Positions 26,644-36,126 of a stretch of 64,000 nt of DNA are shown here, one piece after another. The stretch comes from Mangrovicoccus sp049603835 (GTDB lineage: Bacteria > Pseudomonadota > Alphaproteobacteria > Rhodobacterales > Rhodobacteraceae): contig JBMYSZ010000003.1 of assembly GCA_049603835.1 (NCBI GenBank), positions 186,001-250,000 on the forward strand. The letters run 5' to 3'. The position numbers were made by a program, and so were the translations under genes. Numbering within the stretch: the stretch's first letter is position 1; every line of letters begins with the position of its first letter. A model generated the notes under the pieces. The model made no database searches. It was not told the DNA's origin and saw nothing but the letters and a program-made list of their open reading frames with translations.

Positions 26644-28899
26644 TTAACCGACCTTCGCCGCCGCCAGCACCGCCATATTCAGAATGTCATTCACCGTCGA
26701 TGTAGAGGCGCAGATCTGGATCGGCTTATCCACACCGGTCAAGATCGGCCCGATCACCGTCGCCCCCGCCATTTGCTGCATCAGCTTGACCGAGATGGAG
26801 GAGGAATGCCGCGCCGGCACCACCAGGATATTCGCCGGGCCACTCAGACGCGAGAACGGATATTCCGCCGCAGCCGCAGGGTTTAGCGCCACATCGACAG
26901 TCATTTCGCCTTCGTATTCGAAATCCACCCCGCGCGCATCCAGCACTTTCGGGGCGATATGCATCTTCTCGGCCCGCTCCGACACCGGATAGCCGAAGGT
27001 GGAGAAGCTCACGAAAGCCACCCGAGGCTCTAGCCCCAGCCCCCGCGCCGCTGCGGCTGCATTCTCCGCAATATTGGCCAGGTCATGTTCATCGGGCCAT
27101 TCATGCACCAATGTGTCGGCGATCATCACGATCCGACCCTTATGCAAAAGCGCGGTGACGCCCACCGCCCCATGCGCTGCATCCGCGTCAAAAACCTTGT
27201 TGATCATATCCAACACATGCGCCGATTTCCGGGTCGCGCCGGTGACCAAACCATCGCCATGCCCATGAGCCAGCATCAAAGCTGAAAAGACATGCCGATC
27301 CCGCGCCGCCAAACGATGCACGTCAGAAATATCATAGCCGCGTCGTTGCAAACGCTCATAGAGGAAGTCTTTGTAAGCGGGCAAATGCTCGGTATTGGCG
27401 GCATTGACCACCTGCAATTCCCGAACCGCATCGCCTAGACCTTCGGCTTCTAGCTTGGTCTTCACATCTTCTTGGCGACCCACCACCAAAGCCCGACCCA
27501 AACCATTGCGCTGATACGCAACCGCAGCGCGGAGAACACGAGGATCATCCCCTTCGGCAAAAATCATCGTCGCTTGCGCCGTGCGGGCACGGGTATGCAG
27601 ACCTTCGATGATCGAGGCGGTCGGATCCATCCGGGCCTTTAGGGTCAGCTCATAGCTTTCCATATCCACAATCGGACGCCGCGCCACGCCGGTATCCATC
27701 GCTGCTTTTGCAACGGCTGGCGGGATGCAATGGATCAAGCGCGGATCAAACGGGGTGGGAATAATATAGTCACGGCCAAAGGTCAGCTTACGGCCATAGG
27801 CCATAGCCACCTCATCAGGCACATCTTCGCGTGCCAGTTCGGCCAGCGCATTGGCGCAAGCGATCTTCATCTCATCATTGATCGCGCGAGCATGCACATC
27901 CAGCGCGCCACGGAACAGATAAGGGAAGCCCAGCACGTTATTCACCTGGTTCGGGTAATCCGAGCGGCCCGTGGCCACAATCGCATCAAGGCGCACATCA
28001 TGGGCCTCTTCCGGGGTGATTTCGGGATCGGGATTGGCCATAGCGAAAATCACCGGGTTATCCGCCATGCTTTTGACCATATCCGGGGTCAGTGCACCCT
28101 TGGCCGAAACGCCCAGGAACACATCAGCATCCACCATCGCCTCTTCCAGCGTGCGCGCCTCAGTTTTGGCCGCATGGGCAGATTTCCACTGATTCATGCC
28201 CGCAGTGCGACCCTGATAGATCACGCCTTTGGTGTCACAGACGATGCAATTATCATGCTTCGCCCCCATGGCTTTCACCAACTCGATACAGGCAATCCCA
28301 GCCGCACCCGCGCCATTCAGCACGATCTTACAATCTTCGATCTTCTTGCCAGAGATATGCAGCGCATTGATCAGACCCGCCGCGCAGATCACCGCCGTGC
28401 CATGCTGGTCATCATGGAAGACGGGGATATCCATCTCTTCCTTAAGACGCTGCTCGATGATGAAACATTCCGGCGCTTTGATGTCTTCTAGATTGATCCC
28501 GCCAAAGCTTGGCCCCATCAGCCGCACCGCATTGATGAATTCATCTGGGTCTTCGGTGTCGAGCTCTAGATCGATGGAGTTCACATCGGCAAAGCGTTTG
28601 AACAAAACCGCCTTGCCTTCCATCACCGGTTTAGAAGCCAGCGCGCCCAAATTGCCCAGGCCCAGAACCGCCGTACCGTTAGAGATCACCGCAACCGTAT
28701 TGCCGCGCGCGGTATAATCGTAAGAGGTCTCGGGGTTTTCCGCGATCGCCTCACAAGGCACCGCAACGCCCGGCGAATAAGCCAGCGACAAATCCCGCTG
28801 CGTGCTCATGGGCACGGTGGCGACGACCTCTAGCTTGCCCGGATTGGGTTCCAGGTGAAAGGCCAGTGCCTCTTCAGGGGTAATTTTCGCTTTCGACAT
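26644..28899 (-). CDS. maeB: NADP-dependent malic enzyme with phosphotransacetylase-like domain
   Basis: A 751-residue two-domain enzyme converting malate to pyruvate and CO2. Residues 1 to about 430 are the malic enzyme part: LAYSPGVAVPCEAIAENP, FGGINLEDIKAPECF and FHDDQHGTAVI with metal and substrate residues. Residues about 440-751 are a phosphate acetyltransferase-like domain, usually regulatory in MaeB. The ATG at 28899 is preceded by GGAGAGG; the open frame continues to 29136 but has no family similarity there. The 189-nt gap upstream holds no gene. Confidence 0.93.
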   Translation of the reverse strand: MSKAKITPEEALAFHLEPNPGKLEVVATVPMSTQRDLSLAYSPGVAVPCEAIAENPETSYDYTARGNTVAVISNGTAVLGLGNLGALASKPVMEGKAVLFKRFADVNSIDLELDTEDPDEFINAVRLMGPSFGGINLEDIKAPECFIIEQRLKEEMDIPVFHDDQHGTAVICAAGLINALHISGKKIEDCKIVLNGAGAAGIACIELVKAMGAKHDNCIVCDTKGVIYQGRTAGMNQWKSAHAAKTEARTLEEAMVDADVFLGVSAKGALTPDMVKSMADNPVIFAMANPDPEITPEEAHDVRLDAIVATGRSDYPNQVNNVLGFPYLFRGALDVHARAINDEMKIACANALAELAREDVPDEVAMAYGRKLTFGRDYIIPTPFDPRLIHCIPPAVAKAAMDTGVARRPIVDMESYELTLKARMDPTASIIEGLHTRARTAQATMIFAEGDDPRVLRAAVAYQRNGLGRALVVGRQEDVKTKLEAEGLGDAVRELQVVNAANTEHLPAYKDFLYERLQRRGYDISDVHRLAARDRHVFSALMLAHGHGDGLVTGATRKSAHVLDMINKVFDADAAHGAVGVTALLHKGRIVMIADTLVHEWPDEHDLANIAENAAAAARGLGLEPRVAFVSFSTFGYPVSERAEKMHIAPKVLDARGVDFEYEGEMTVDVALNPAAAAEYPFSRLSGPANILVVPARHSSSISVKLMQQMAGATVIGPILTGVDKPIQICASTSTVNDILNMAVLAAAKVG

Positions 28900-29088
28900 A
28901 TGGCCTCTCCTCCGGTCTCGCCGCGCGTCTTTACTGGGTTTGGGCGGCACGCTCAACCAGATCTGCATCCCTGCGGCTTGGCTATGGATATCGCCGCGGC
29001 TCCGGTGGCAGATCGGCTCACGAAACTGTCGATATCTGGAACTGCCAGGCCGTGCTAACAGCGAGCCGAACCAGCTGAGGGACCGCGC

Positions 29089-29532
29089 GTGATTATCCGT
29101 AAAATGACCCGCCAGGATATCCCCGGCCTGCTGCACCTAGCCCAGCAATTGGCCCGGCATGTGCAAGACCCAGATCCCAGGCTTGACCCCAAAACCCTTG
29201 CAGAGCTGGCCTTTACCGATCCGCCTTGGGTCGAGGCGCTGGTGGCCGAAAGCGATGGGCAGCTGCTGGGCCTTGCTGCCTTTAGCCAAAGTTTCGAACT
29301 GCACACAAATTGCCGGATGCTGCGGCTTAGCGATCTGGTGATCAGCGATCACGCAAGGGGCATGGGACTCGGTACGGCGCTGCTCCATGCCCTGCGGGAC
29401 CTGGCCCGGAACCGGGGCTGTCACGAAATCCGGCTAGAGCTCTGGTTAGGAAATGACCAGGCCCGCAAATTCTATGGCAAGCAAACCGCAGAACAGCTGC
29501 CCGAGATAGAGCTCTGGCGCCTGCCGCTTTGA
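29089..29532 (+). CDS. GNAT-family N-acetyltransferase
   Basis: A 147-residue acetyltransferase. VISDHARGMGLGTALLHAL (residues about 84-102) is the acetyl-CoA pyrophosphate loop (Q/RxxGxG/A) and GCHEIRLELWLGNDQARKFY is the C-terminal strand-helix of the fold. The start is GTG at 29089 with a weak upstream signal. It is divergent from maeB and 90 nt before mutS. The acceptor (small molecule, protein N-terminus or drug) cannot be inferred. Confidence 0.8.
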   Translation: MIIRKMTRQDIPGLLHLAQQLARHVQDPDPRLDPKTLAELAFTDPPWVEALVAESDGQLLGLAAFSQSFELHTNCRMLRLSDLVISDHARGMGLGTALLHALRDLARNRGCHEIRLELWLGNDQARKFYGKQTAEQLPEIELWRLPL

Positions 29533-29622
29533 CCCGCCTTTGCCCCAAGCGGCGCAGCCCAGCCCTTCCCCCCGGCTCGCCGCAAGGCTAGGGTCGCGCC
29601 GGTATATGTAAAGGAGCCTGCC

Positions 29623-32268
29623 TTGTCCGCCCCCACCCCCATGATGGCGCAATATCTAGAGATCAAAGCCGAGCATCCCGGTGACCTCCTGTTTTACCGG
29701 ATGGGCGATTTCTATGAGATGTTTTTCGAGGATGCGGTGGCGGCCTCTGAGGCGCTTGATATCGCTCTGACCAAACGCGGCAAACATGCGGGCAATGACA
29801 TCCCCATGTGCGGCGTGCCGGTTCATGCGGCGGAAACCTATCTGCATCAGCTGACCCGTAAGGGGTTTCGCGTGGCGATCTGCGAACAGCTAGAAAACCC
29901 GGCAGAGGCGAAAAAGCGCGGCTATAAGGCGGTGGTCAAACGCGGGGTCACGCGGCTGGTCACCCCCGGCACTTTGACCGAAGACAGCCTGCTCGACGCC
30001 CGCGCCCATAACTATCTGGCCGCTTATGCGGAGCTGCAAGGCACTGGCGCCTTGGCTTGGGCGGATATTTCCACCGGCGGGCTTTTCGTGATGGCCTGCC
30101 CGCGCCTCACCCTGGGCCCGCATCTGGCCCGGCTCACCCCGCGCGAGCTGCTGGTGCTGGAAACTATGGAAGAAGAGCTGACCCTGTTCGCGCGCGAAAA
30201 TGGCTGCGCTGTGACACCGCTTTCCGGCGCGAGCTTTAGTTCCGAGGCCGGAACGCGGCGGCTCTGTCAAGCTTTCGCAGTGGATAGCCCCGATGCATTC
30301 GGCAATTTTAGCCGGGCGGAGCTGGCCGCTATAGGCGCGCTGCTCGATTATCTAGAGCTGACCCAAAAGGGCAAACTGCCCCGCCTGACCCCGCCACGGC
30401 GCGAAGACCCCAGCGGCGCCATGCAGATCGATGCCGCCACCCGCCGGAACCTAGAGCTGACCCAAGCGCTATCGGGCGGACGCAGCGGCAGCCTTTTGGC
30501 CTGTATCGACCGCACCCTCACCGCGCCGGGCGCTCGGCTTTTGGCGCATCGCCTGACCACGCCCAGCCGCGACCTCTCCGAGATCCATCATCGCCTAGCC
30601 GCTGTCAGCGCCTTGACCGAGGATAACAGCCTGCGCGAGGGCCTGCGCGACAAGCTGCGGCAAATCCCGGATATGGACCGCGCTTTGGGCCGGCTGTCTC
30701 TGGATCGTGGCGGCCCCCGCGATCTGGCGGCTCTGCGCGATGGGCTTGCGGGCGCCGAAACCCTGGGCCAAAGCCTGGCTGCTGATCTGCCCGAGCGATT
30801 GCAAAGCCTGGCCCAAGATCTCGACGGCCATAGCGCCCTTGCCGATCAGCTCGACGCAGCACTTGTGGCCGAACCTCCGCTTCTCACCCGAGATGGCGGC
30901 TTCATCGCGCCAGGCCATCACGAGGGCCTCGATGCCGCCCGCCAGCTGCGCGACGAAGGCCGCTCTGTCATCGCGCAGCTGCAACAAAAATACGCCAGCG
31001 CTACCGGTATCACGGCCCTGAAGGTGAAGCATAATAATGTGCTGGGCTATTTCATCGAAACCCCCGCCACCCATGCGGAAAAAATGCTGAGCGAGCCGCT
31101 CTCTTCCCAGTTCAAACACCGCCAAACCACTGCCAATGCTTTGCGCTTCACCACGCCCGAGCTAAGCGAACTCGAAAGCCGGATCCTCAATGCAGGTGCC
31201 GAGGCTTTGGCCATTGAAACCCAGCTTTATGAGCAACTGCGCCAGGCCTGCCTGTCCCAAGCCGCCGCGATTGGCAGCGCCGCCCGCGCGCTCGCCGAGC
31301 TAGATGTAACCGCCGGCCTGGCCGATCTGGCGCAGCGGCAAAATTGGTGTCTGCCACAAGTGGATGAAAGCCGCGCCTTTGCCATCACCGCAGGCCGCCA
31401 TCCGGTGGTCGAGGCCGCTCTGTCCAGTTCGGGCGCGCCTTTCGTGGCCAATGACTGCCAACTAACCGCCGAGGCCGAAGCCGCCGCGATCCGCCTGCTC
31501 ACTGGCCCGAATATGGCGGGTAAATCCACCTGGCTTCGGCAAAATGCTCTGATAGCGCTGCTGGCGCAAATGGGCAGTTTCGTGCCCGCCACCAGCGCCC
31601 ATATTGGCCTGGTGTCGCAGCTTTTCAGCCGGGTCGGCGCGGCCGATGATCTGGCCCGTGGCCGCTCAACCTTTATGGTAGAGATGATCGAAACCGCCGC
31701 GATCCTCAACCAAGCCGATGGCAATGCCCTGGTGATCCTTGACGAGATCGGTCGCGGCACCGCCACTTATGACGGGCTCGCCATCGCCTGGGCGACGCTC
31801 GAACATCTACATGGGAAAAATCGCTGCCGCGCCCTTTTTGCCACCCATTACCACGAACTCACCAGCCTGGGCGATCGCCTGCCGGGCCTGGCCAATGCCA
31901 CAGTCGCGGTGAAGGAATATCAAGGCGAAGTCATCTTCCTGCATGAGGTGCGCGACGGCGCCGCCGATGGCAGTTACGGCATCCAAGTGGCGCGTCTGGC
32001 CGGTCTACCCGATGCGGTCACAGCCCGCGCCCGGGAAATCCTCACCCGGCTGGAAGAGGGCGAACGCGAGGGCCGCCGCCCTGCCGATAGTCTCGAAGAC
32101 CTGCCCCTCTTCGCCGCGCTAGACCCCGCAGCCAAACCCGCGACGCAACCAGCCCAGCCGCCGCAAAGCTCCGAGGTGGAAACCCGCCTGCGCGCGCTTA
32201 ATCCCGACAGCCTCACCCCGCGCGCGGCGCTGGATCTGATCTACGACCTCCGCGCCCTCTTGGACTGA
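29623..32268 (+). CDS. mutS: MutS, DNA mismatch recognition ATPase
   Basis: An 881-residue MutS1 protein that recognises base mismatches and recruits MutL (also in this window at 50195). The mismatch wedge is in YRMGDFYEMFFEDA (Phe-x-Glu, about 28); Walker A TGPNMAGKSTWLRQ is near 627 and Walker B LVILDEIGRGTATYDG near 705. The C-terminus includes a short helix-turn-helix/dimerisation tail. The TTG start at 29623 is supported by AAGGAG 6 nt upstream; the next in-frame ATG is at 29641. It converges on grpE across repeat copy 2 and the IS element. Confidence 0.96.
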   Translation: MSAPTPMMAQYLEIKAEHPGDLLFYRMGDFYEMFFEDAVAASEALDIALTKRGKHAGNDIPMCGVPVHAAETYLHQLTRKGFRVAICEQLENPAEAKKRGYKAVVKRGVTRLVTPGTLTEDSLLDARAHNYLAAYAELQGTGALAWADISTGGLFVMACPRLTLGPHLARLTPRELLVLETMEEELTLFARENGCAVTPLSGASFSSEAGTRRLCQAFAVDSPDAFGNFSRAELAAIGALLDYLELTQKGKLPRLTPPRREDPSGAMQIDAATRRNLELTQALSGGRSGSLLACIDRTLTAPGARLLAHRLTTPSRDLSEIHHRLAAVSALTEDNSLREGLRDKLRQIPDMDRALGRLSLDRGGPRDLAALRDGLAGAETLGQSLAADLPERLQSLAQDLDGHSALADQLDAALVAEPPLLTRDGGFIAPGHHEGLDAARQLRDEGRSVIAQLQQKYASATGITALKVKHNNVLGYFIETPATHAEKMLSEPLSSQFKHRQTTANALRFTTPELSELESRILNAGAEALAIETQLYEQLRQACLSQAAAIGSAARALAELDVTAGLADLAQRQNWCLPQVDESRAFAITAGRHPVVEAALSSSGAPFVANDCQLTAEAEAAAIRLLTGPNMAGKSTWLRQNALIALLAQMGSFVPATSAHIGLVSQLFSRVGAADDLARGRSTFMVEMIETAAILNQADGNALVILDEIGRGTATYDGLAIAWATLEHLHGKNRCRALFATHYHELTSLGDRLPGLANATVAVKEYQGEVIFLHEVRDGAADGSYGIQVARLAGLPDAVTARAREILTRLEEGEREGRRPADSLEDLPLFAALDPAAKPATQPAQPPQSSEVETRLRALNPDSLTPRAALDLIYDLRALLD

Positions 32269-32270
32269 GA

Positions 32271-32445
32271 GTTCTCTCTTCCCGGAGCCGCCATCGCCAA
32301 GGCCGATCAGAGCCAAATCGGGGCAGCCGTCAAGGGGCGCAGCCCGGCAAAGCCGCTTGCCCTTGATGGCAGCCGCGCTTTGGCTCAGGCCGCTTGGGCG
32401 ATGGGGGGTTTGGGAAGAGAGGCCTCTCTTCTTGGTGGGCTTGAA
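32271..32445. repeat. Long palindromic intergenic repeat, copy 2
   Basis: Second member of the palindrome family, starting 3 nt after the mutS stop. Outer arms CTCTCTTCCCGGAGCCGCCATCGCC pair with GGGCGATGGGGGGTTTGGGAAGAGAG; inner arms carry GCCAAATCGGGGCAGCCGTC against ATGGCAGCCGCGCTTTGGC. It is uninterrupted at the point where copy 1 carries the miniature element. It is more diverged from copies 1 and 3 than they are from each other, but pairing is largely kept. Confidence 0.85.
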
Positions 32446-32486
32446 GCTAAACCCAACAAAAAAGCGGAAATGGCAAAGCCATTCCC

Positions 32487-32518
32487 GCGTCCAGCATCAT
32501 ATATGGGCGAAGCCCATT
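32487..32518. repeat. Short conserved tail of palindromic repeat (copy B)
   Basis: Matches 25677-25708 at 31 of 32 bases, including the near-perfect hairpin ATGGGC-gaa-GCCCAT. Before the IS insertion it would have lain about 20 nt beyond the grpE stop codon. Confidence 0.8.
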
Positions 32519-32539
32519 CAATTTGGTAAAACCAGCTTA

Positions 32540-33588
32540 GAGCGCTTCAGGTTTTGACGGAAGCGTATCCTGCGTTCTGGAAGTAGTTCGAACATTCCTC
32601 GGGAGTGAAGCGATCAAGGATGGTGCCGACGGCCTGCCAGAGTGTGTTGCGGGTTCGCGTTCTGGTATGCCGCATCCAGTGTTTGAGCTTGGAGAAGGCC
32701 TGCTCGATGGGGTTCAGATCGGGGCTGTAAGGTGGCAGGAATAGCAGATGCGCTCCAACGGCCCGGATGGCCTGGCGTACCGCCTGGCTTTTGTGGCTGC
32801 CGAGGTTATCCATTACCAAGATGTCGCCGGGCTTGAGCGTGGGGACGAGGACGCGCTCCACGTAGGTTCGGAAGATGTCGCCGTTGACGGGGCCATCGAA
32901 GACCCAGGGTGCGTCGATCCGATCATGGCGCAGGGCCGCGATGAAGGTCGAGGTGTTCCAGTGACCGAATGGCGCGGCACCCGGCAACCGCTCGCCCCTT
33001 GGCCCCCAGCCCCGTAGCGGCGCCATGTTCGTCTTTACCCAAGTCTCATCGATAAAGACCAGCCGCGCCGGATCAATCTTGTCCTGATGCCGCTGCCACC
33101 TCTCGCGGCGGCGTTTTACGTCCGCGCGTTCACGTTCGTCCGCAACCAGTGTCTTTTTTTGAAACTGAAGCCGCAGTTGCGCAGGAACCGCCAGACCGTG
33201 TCGTGGCTGACGGTCACGCCCCGCTCTGCCAGAAGGCCCTGGAGACCGGCGAGGGTCACATGTGGACAGTCGCGCACCTGTTCCAAAAGCCAGTCTCGAT
33301 GTGGCTCAAGGATAGGCCGACGATACCCGCCCATCTTCGCCGGCCTGACCGAACCGGTCCGCCGCGCGCGATCCGTCCATTTCACAACGCTCGAAGGTGC
33401 AACACCAAACCGCGCCGAAACGCTGCGACAGCTCTCGCCCGATTGCATCGCGGCAACAACACGCTCTCTGAGGTCATCCGAATAGGCTTTCGTCATCCAT
33501 ACTGGCCTCCCTCACCAGTATGGATTCTGAATCACAAACGAACCCCATTGGGAATCCCAATTCGATTCAGAGAAAAACTGAGACGCTC
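32540..33588 (-). mobile_element. IS630-family insertion sequence
   Basis: A complete 1049-bp element. Imperfect terminal inverted repeats lie at 32540-32565 and 33563-33588 (19 of 26 positions identical, both starting GAGCG). It is flanked by TA on each side (32538-32539 and 33589-33590), the IS630/Tc1 target duplication. It encodes a transposase in two overlapping frames with all DDE residues. It sits exactly in the stop codon of grpE. One copy is seen in this window. Confidence 0.92.
32547..33496 (-). CDS. IS630-family transposase, two frames joined by -1 frameshift
   Basis: The first frame (ATG at 33496 to stop at 33116, 126 aa) holds the helix-turn-helix DNA-binding part: RVVAAMQSGESCRSVSARFG. 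A run of seven A on the coding strand (33154-33160) allows a -1 slip into the second frame, which carries LVFIDETWVKTNM (first Asp), DILVMDNLGSHK (second Asp) and PPYSPDLNPIEQAFSKLK (Glu), the DDE triad. The slipped product would be about 316 residues, normal for the family, so this is probably programmed rather than damage. The stop TGA lies within the terminal repeat. Confidence 0.88.
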
Positions 33589-34244
33589 TAGCCCGCCGGG
33601 GTAGAAGATACGCCAACCTGGGCCGGGCGCAGCAAACGGTCATGCAGCATGAAGCCTTCTGCCATCACCTGAATAATATCGCCCGCTTTGGTATTTGGAA
33701 CCGGCGCTTCGAACATCGCTTGATGCTGCTGCGGATCGAATGCATCGCCCACTTCCGGCGTGATCTTTGTGATCCCATGCTTGCTGAAAATATTCAGCAG
33801 CTCGCGCAGGGTCAGCTCGACCCCTTCGATCATCGCCTTGCTCGCTTCGCGCTGCTCATCGGTAATCGCATCCAAAGCACGGTTCAGATTGTCAAAGACC
33901 GGCAGCAGATCCCGCGCCAGTTTTGAACCGCCATATTGCTCTGCCTCTTTGCGGTCGCGCTCCGAGCGTTTGCGCACATTCTCCGTATCCGCCAAAGCCC
34001 GCATGAACCGATCCCGGAAATCATCCCGCTCTGCGGTCAGCTCTGCGATCTTTTCCGCATTGGCCATGGCCGCATCTTCGCTTAGCTGTGCGTCTGCCTC
34101 GGCCTCAGCAATCGAGCCATCGGGATCCGTCTCATCCTTGGCATTGGCATATTCCCGCGCCAGGGCTTCGATATCGATGGTCTCATCCGCGCCGCCAGCA
34201 GCCCCACCCGCAAAGGAAGATTTCTTGTCGCCTTGCTCAGCCAT
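33588..34244 (-). CDS. grpE: GrpE, nucleotide exchange factor for DnaK
   Basis: A 218-residue GrpE. An acidic, flexible N-terminus (to about 55) is followed by the long coiled coil and FMRALADTENVRKRSERD, then the beta domain FDPQQHQAMFEAP with VMAEGFMLHDRLLRPAQVGVS. It releases ADP from DnaK. The ATG at 34244 has AAGGAG 5 nt upstream; a GTG at 34250 overlaps that signal. The stop codon TAG is formed by the TA target duplication plus the first base of the IS630 element; from the far flank the ancestral stop would have been TAA, so the protein is unchanged. Confidence 0.95.
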   Translation of the reverse strand: MAEQGDKKSSFAGGAAGGADETIDIEALAREYANAKDETDPDGSIAEAEADAQLSEDAAMANAEKIAELTAERDDFRDRFMRALADTENVRKRSERDRKEAEQYGGSKLARDLLPVFDNLNRALDAITDEQREASKAMIEGVELTLRELLNIFSKHGITKITPEVGDAFDPQQHQAMFEAPVPNTKAGDIIQVMAEGFMLHDRLLRPAQVGVSSTPAG

Positions 34245-34255
34245 CGTCACTCCTT

Positions 34256-35299
34256 TCAGGACCGGTCCGACAGGACTCGGCCCACCAATTGCGCCGTGTA
34301 ATCTACGATCGGAACGATGCGGCCATAATTCAACCGGGTCGGTCCAATCACACCCACAGCGCCGATAATCTTTCGGTCCGCGTTCATATAGGGAGAGACC
34401 ACCAAAGAGGAACCCGAAAGTGAAAAAAGCTTGTTCTCAGAACCGATAAAAATGCGCACACCATCGCCCGCCTCGGCCAATTCCAGGAATTCTGCAATAT
34501 CTCGTTTACGTTCTAGGTCGTCAAACAGCTCACGCACCCGGTCTAAGTCCTCTTCCGACCCATCCAACAGATTCGCCCGACCCCGCACGATCAGCCGCTC
34601 CGTATCCGTGCCCGCGCCTTCCCAGACAACCAAGCCGCTTTCCACCAGATCCTTGGCCAGATCATCGATCTCTTGGCGGCGGCGGCTGACCTCGCGCTGA
34701 AGCACGCCCGCGAGCTCGTCCAAAGTCCGCCCCTCGGCAAAGGCATTCACGAAATTCGCGGCCTCGCGCATCGATGAAGGGGTGGCCCCCAGCGGCGGGG
34801 TGAAGATGCGGTTTTCCACATGGCCATCGGCAAAGACCAGCACCGCCATGGCCCGTTCCGGCGCAAAGCTGACAAATTCGATATGCTTGATGGAGGATTC
34901 GCTTTTCGGCGCGAGAACCAAACTGGCCCCTTGGGTCACCCCGGACAAAGCCGATCCGATATTATCCAGCATCGTCGGCACATCCAGCTGCTCGCCGCCC
35001 ACTGTCGCCTCGATCTTAGAGCGGTCCGCATCATCCAGATCCTGGACCTCCATAAAGCCGTCAATGAACATGCGCAGCCCGCGTTCCGTGGGCATCCGCC
35101 CGGCCGAAATATGTGGCGCATTGAGCAGACCCATATATTCGAGATCCTGCATAACATTGCGGATCGTTGCCGCACTTACCTTTTCCGCCATGGTCCGTGT
35201 CAGGCTGCGCGACCCCACCGGCTCGCCGGTCAGCAGATAGGATTCCACCACCCGGCGAAACACTTCCCGGGTGCGATCATTCATGTCTTCGAAGGTCAT
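34256..35299 (-). CDS. hrcA: HrcA, heat-inducible transcription repressor
   Basis: A 347-residue repressor of chaperone genes that binds CIRCE operators. The N-terminal winged helix includes FRRVVESYLLTGEPVGSRSL and VSAATIRNVMQDLEYMGLL (about 10-60). The end, GPTRLNYGRIVPIVDY, is the conserved HrcA C-terminal motif. The ATG at 35299 has GAGG 5 nt before it; an ATG at 35314 would add five residues. It precedes grpE by 11 nt, so they form an operon. No CIRCE palindrome was found upstream. It is divergent from rph. Confidence 0.93.
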   Translation of the reverse strand: MTFEDMNDRTREVFRRVVESYLLTGEPVGSRSLTRTMAEKVSAATIRNVMQDLEYMGLLNAPHISAGRMPTERGLRMFIDGFMEVQDLDDADRSKIEATVGGEQLDVPTMLDNIGSALSGVTQGASLVLAPKSESSIKHIEFVSFAPERAMAVLVFADGHVENRIFTPPLGATPSSMREAANFVNAFAEGRTLDELAGVLQREVSRRRQEIDDLAKDLVESGLVVWEGAGTDTERLIVRGRANLLDGSEEDLDRVRELFDDLERKRDIAEFLELAEAGDGVRIFIGSENKLFSLSGSSLVVSPYMNADRKIIGAVGVIGPTRLNYGRIVPIVDYTAQLVGRVLSDRS

Positions 35300-35415
35300 G
35301 CTGTCCTCTGCCATAATAATCGGAAAATGGGCGCATTGGCGCGCAAGGTCAATCGGGGTTGCAACATGAAGCCTCTGAGAGATAAGGCGACTATGCCCGA
35401 AATAGGAGTCCCCCC

Positions 35416-36126
35416 ATGCGCCCGTCTGGCCGAAAACTGAATGAACTTCGCCCGGTTTCCATCGAAATCGATGTAACGAAACATGCCGAGGGCTCCTGCC
35501 TGATCCGTATGGGCGATACCCATGTGCTTTGCACCGCCTCGCTGGATGCGCGCGTGCCGCCATTTCTCAAGGGCTCGGGCCTGGGCTGGGTCACTGCCGA
35601 ATACGGCATGCTGCCCCGCGCTACCCATATCCGGATGCGCCGCGAAGCCAAAAATGGCCAGTCGGGCCGGACCCAGGAAATCCAACGCTTGATCGGCCGC
35701 TCCCTGCGCGCGGGCGTGGATCGGGTGGCTTTGGGCGAACGTCAGTTCACCGTGGATTGCGATGTGATCCAAGCCGATGGCGGCACGCGCTGCGCCTCGA
35801 TCACTGGCGGCTGGGTCGCGCTGCGCCTGGCGATTAACAAGCTGATGAAAGCCGGTGACATCATCACCGACCCCCTGACCGACCATATCGCCGCCGTGTC
35901 TTGCGGCATCTATGCGGGCCAGCCGGTGCTGGATCTCGACTATCCCGAGGACAGCGAAGCCGGCGTGGACGGCAATTTCGTCATCACCGGCGCGGGTCGT
36001 CTGGTCGAAGTGCAGATGAGCGCCGAGGGGGCCACCTTCTCCCGCGAACAAATGGGCGAGCTGCTGGACCTGGCCGAAGCCGGTGTGAATGACCTGGTCG
36101 CGGCTCAAAAGGCGGCTGTCAGCTAA
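35416..36126 (+). CDS. rph: Ribonuclease PH
   Basis: A 236-residue phosphorolytic exoribonuclease that trims tRNA 3' ends. MRPSGRKLNELRPV at the start, RMRREAKNGQSGRTQEIQRLIG (about 74-95) and DCDVIQADGGTRCASITG are standard. AGGAG lies 7 nt before the ATG. Its stop overlaps the rdgB start as TAATG, so rph-rdgB-hemW is an operon. Confidence 0.96.
   Translation: MRPSGRKLNELRPVSIEIDVTKHAEGSCLIRMGDTHVLCTASLDARVPPFLKGSGLGWVTAEYGMLPRATHIRMRREAKNGQSGRTQEIQRLIGRSLRAGVDRVALGERQFTVDCDVIQADGGTRCASITGGWVALRLAINKLMKAGDIITDPLTDHIAAVSCGIYAGQPVLDLDYPEDSEAGVDGNFVITGAGRLVEVQMSAEGATFSREQMGELLDLAEAGVNDLVAAQKAAVS

Noticed and set aside
27730..28491. A 253-codon open frame on the + strand
   Set aside because: Antisense to the malic enzyme coding region and without known motifs.
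28900..29088. Possible small RNA or gene in the maeB-GNAT gap
   Set aside because: No convincing hairpin-plus-T-run, promoter pair or short frame with a ribosome site was found in these 189 nt.
33116..33496. Broken transposase pseudogene
   Set aside because: The frame break falls exactly at a seven-A slippery run and the joined product has normal length and all catalytic residues, so programmed frameshifting is more likely.
35300..35415. Heat-shock promoter or CIRCE operator in front of hrcA
   Set aside because: On the minus strand CTTG and CCCATTTT occur but the spacing (9-12 nt) is too short for sigma-32, and no TTAGCACTC-N9-GAGTGCTAA palindrome is present.
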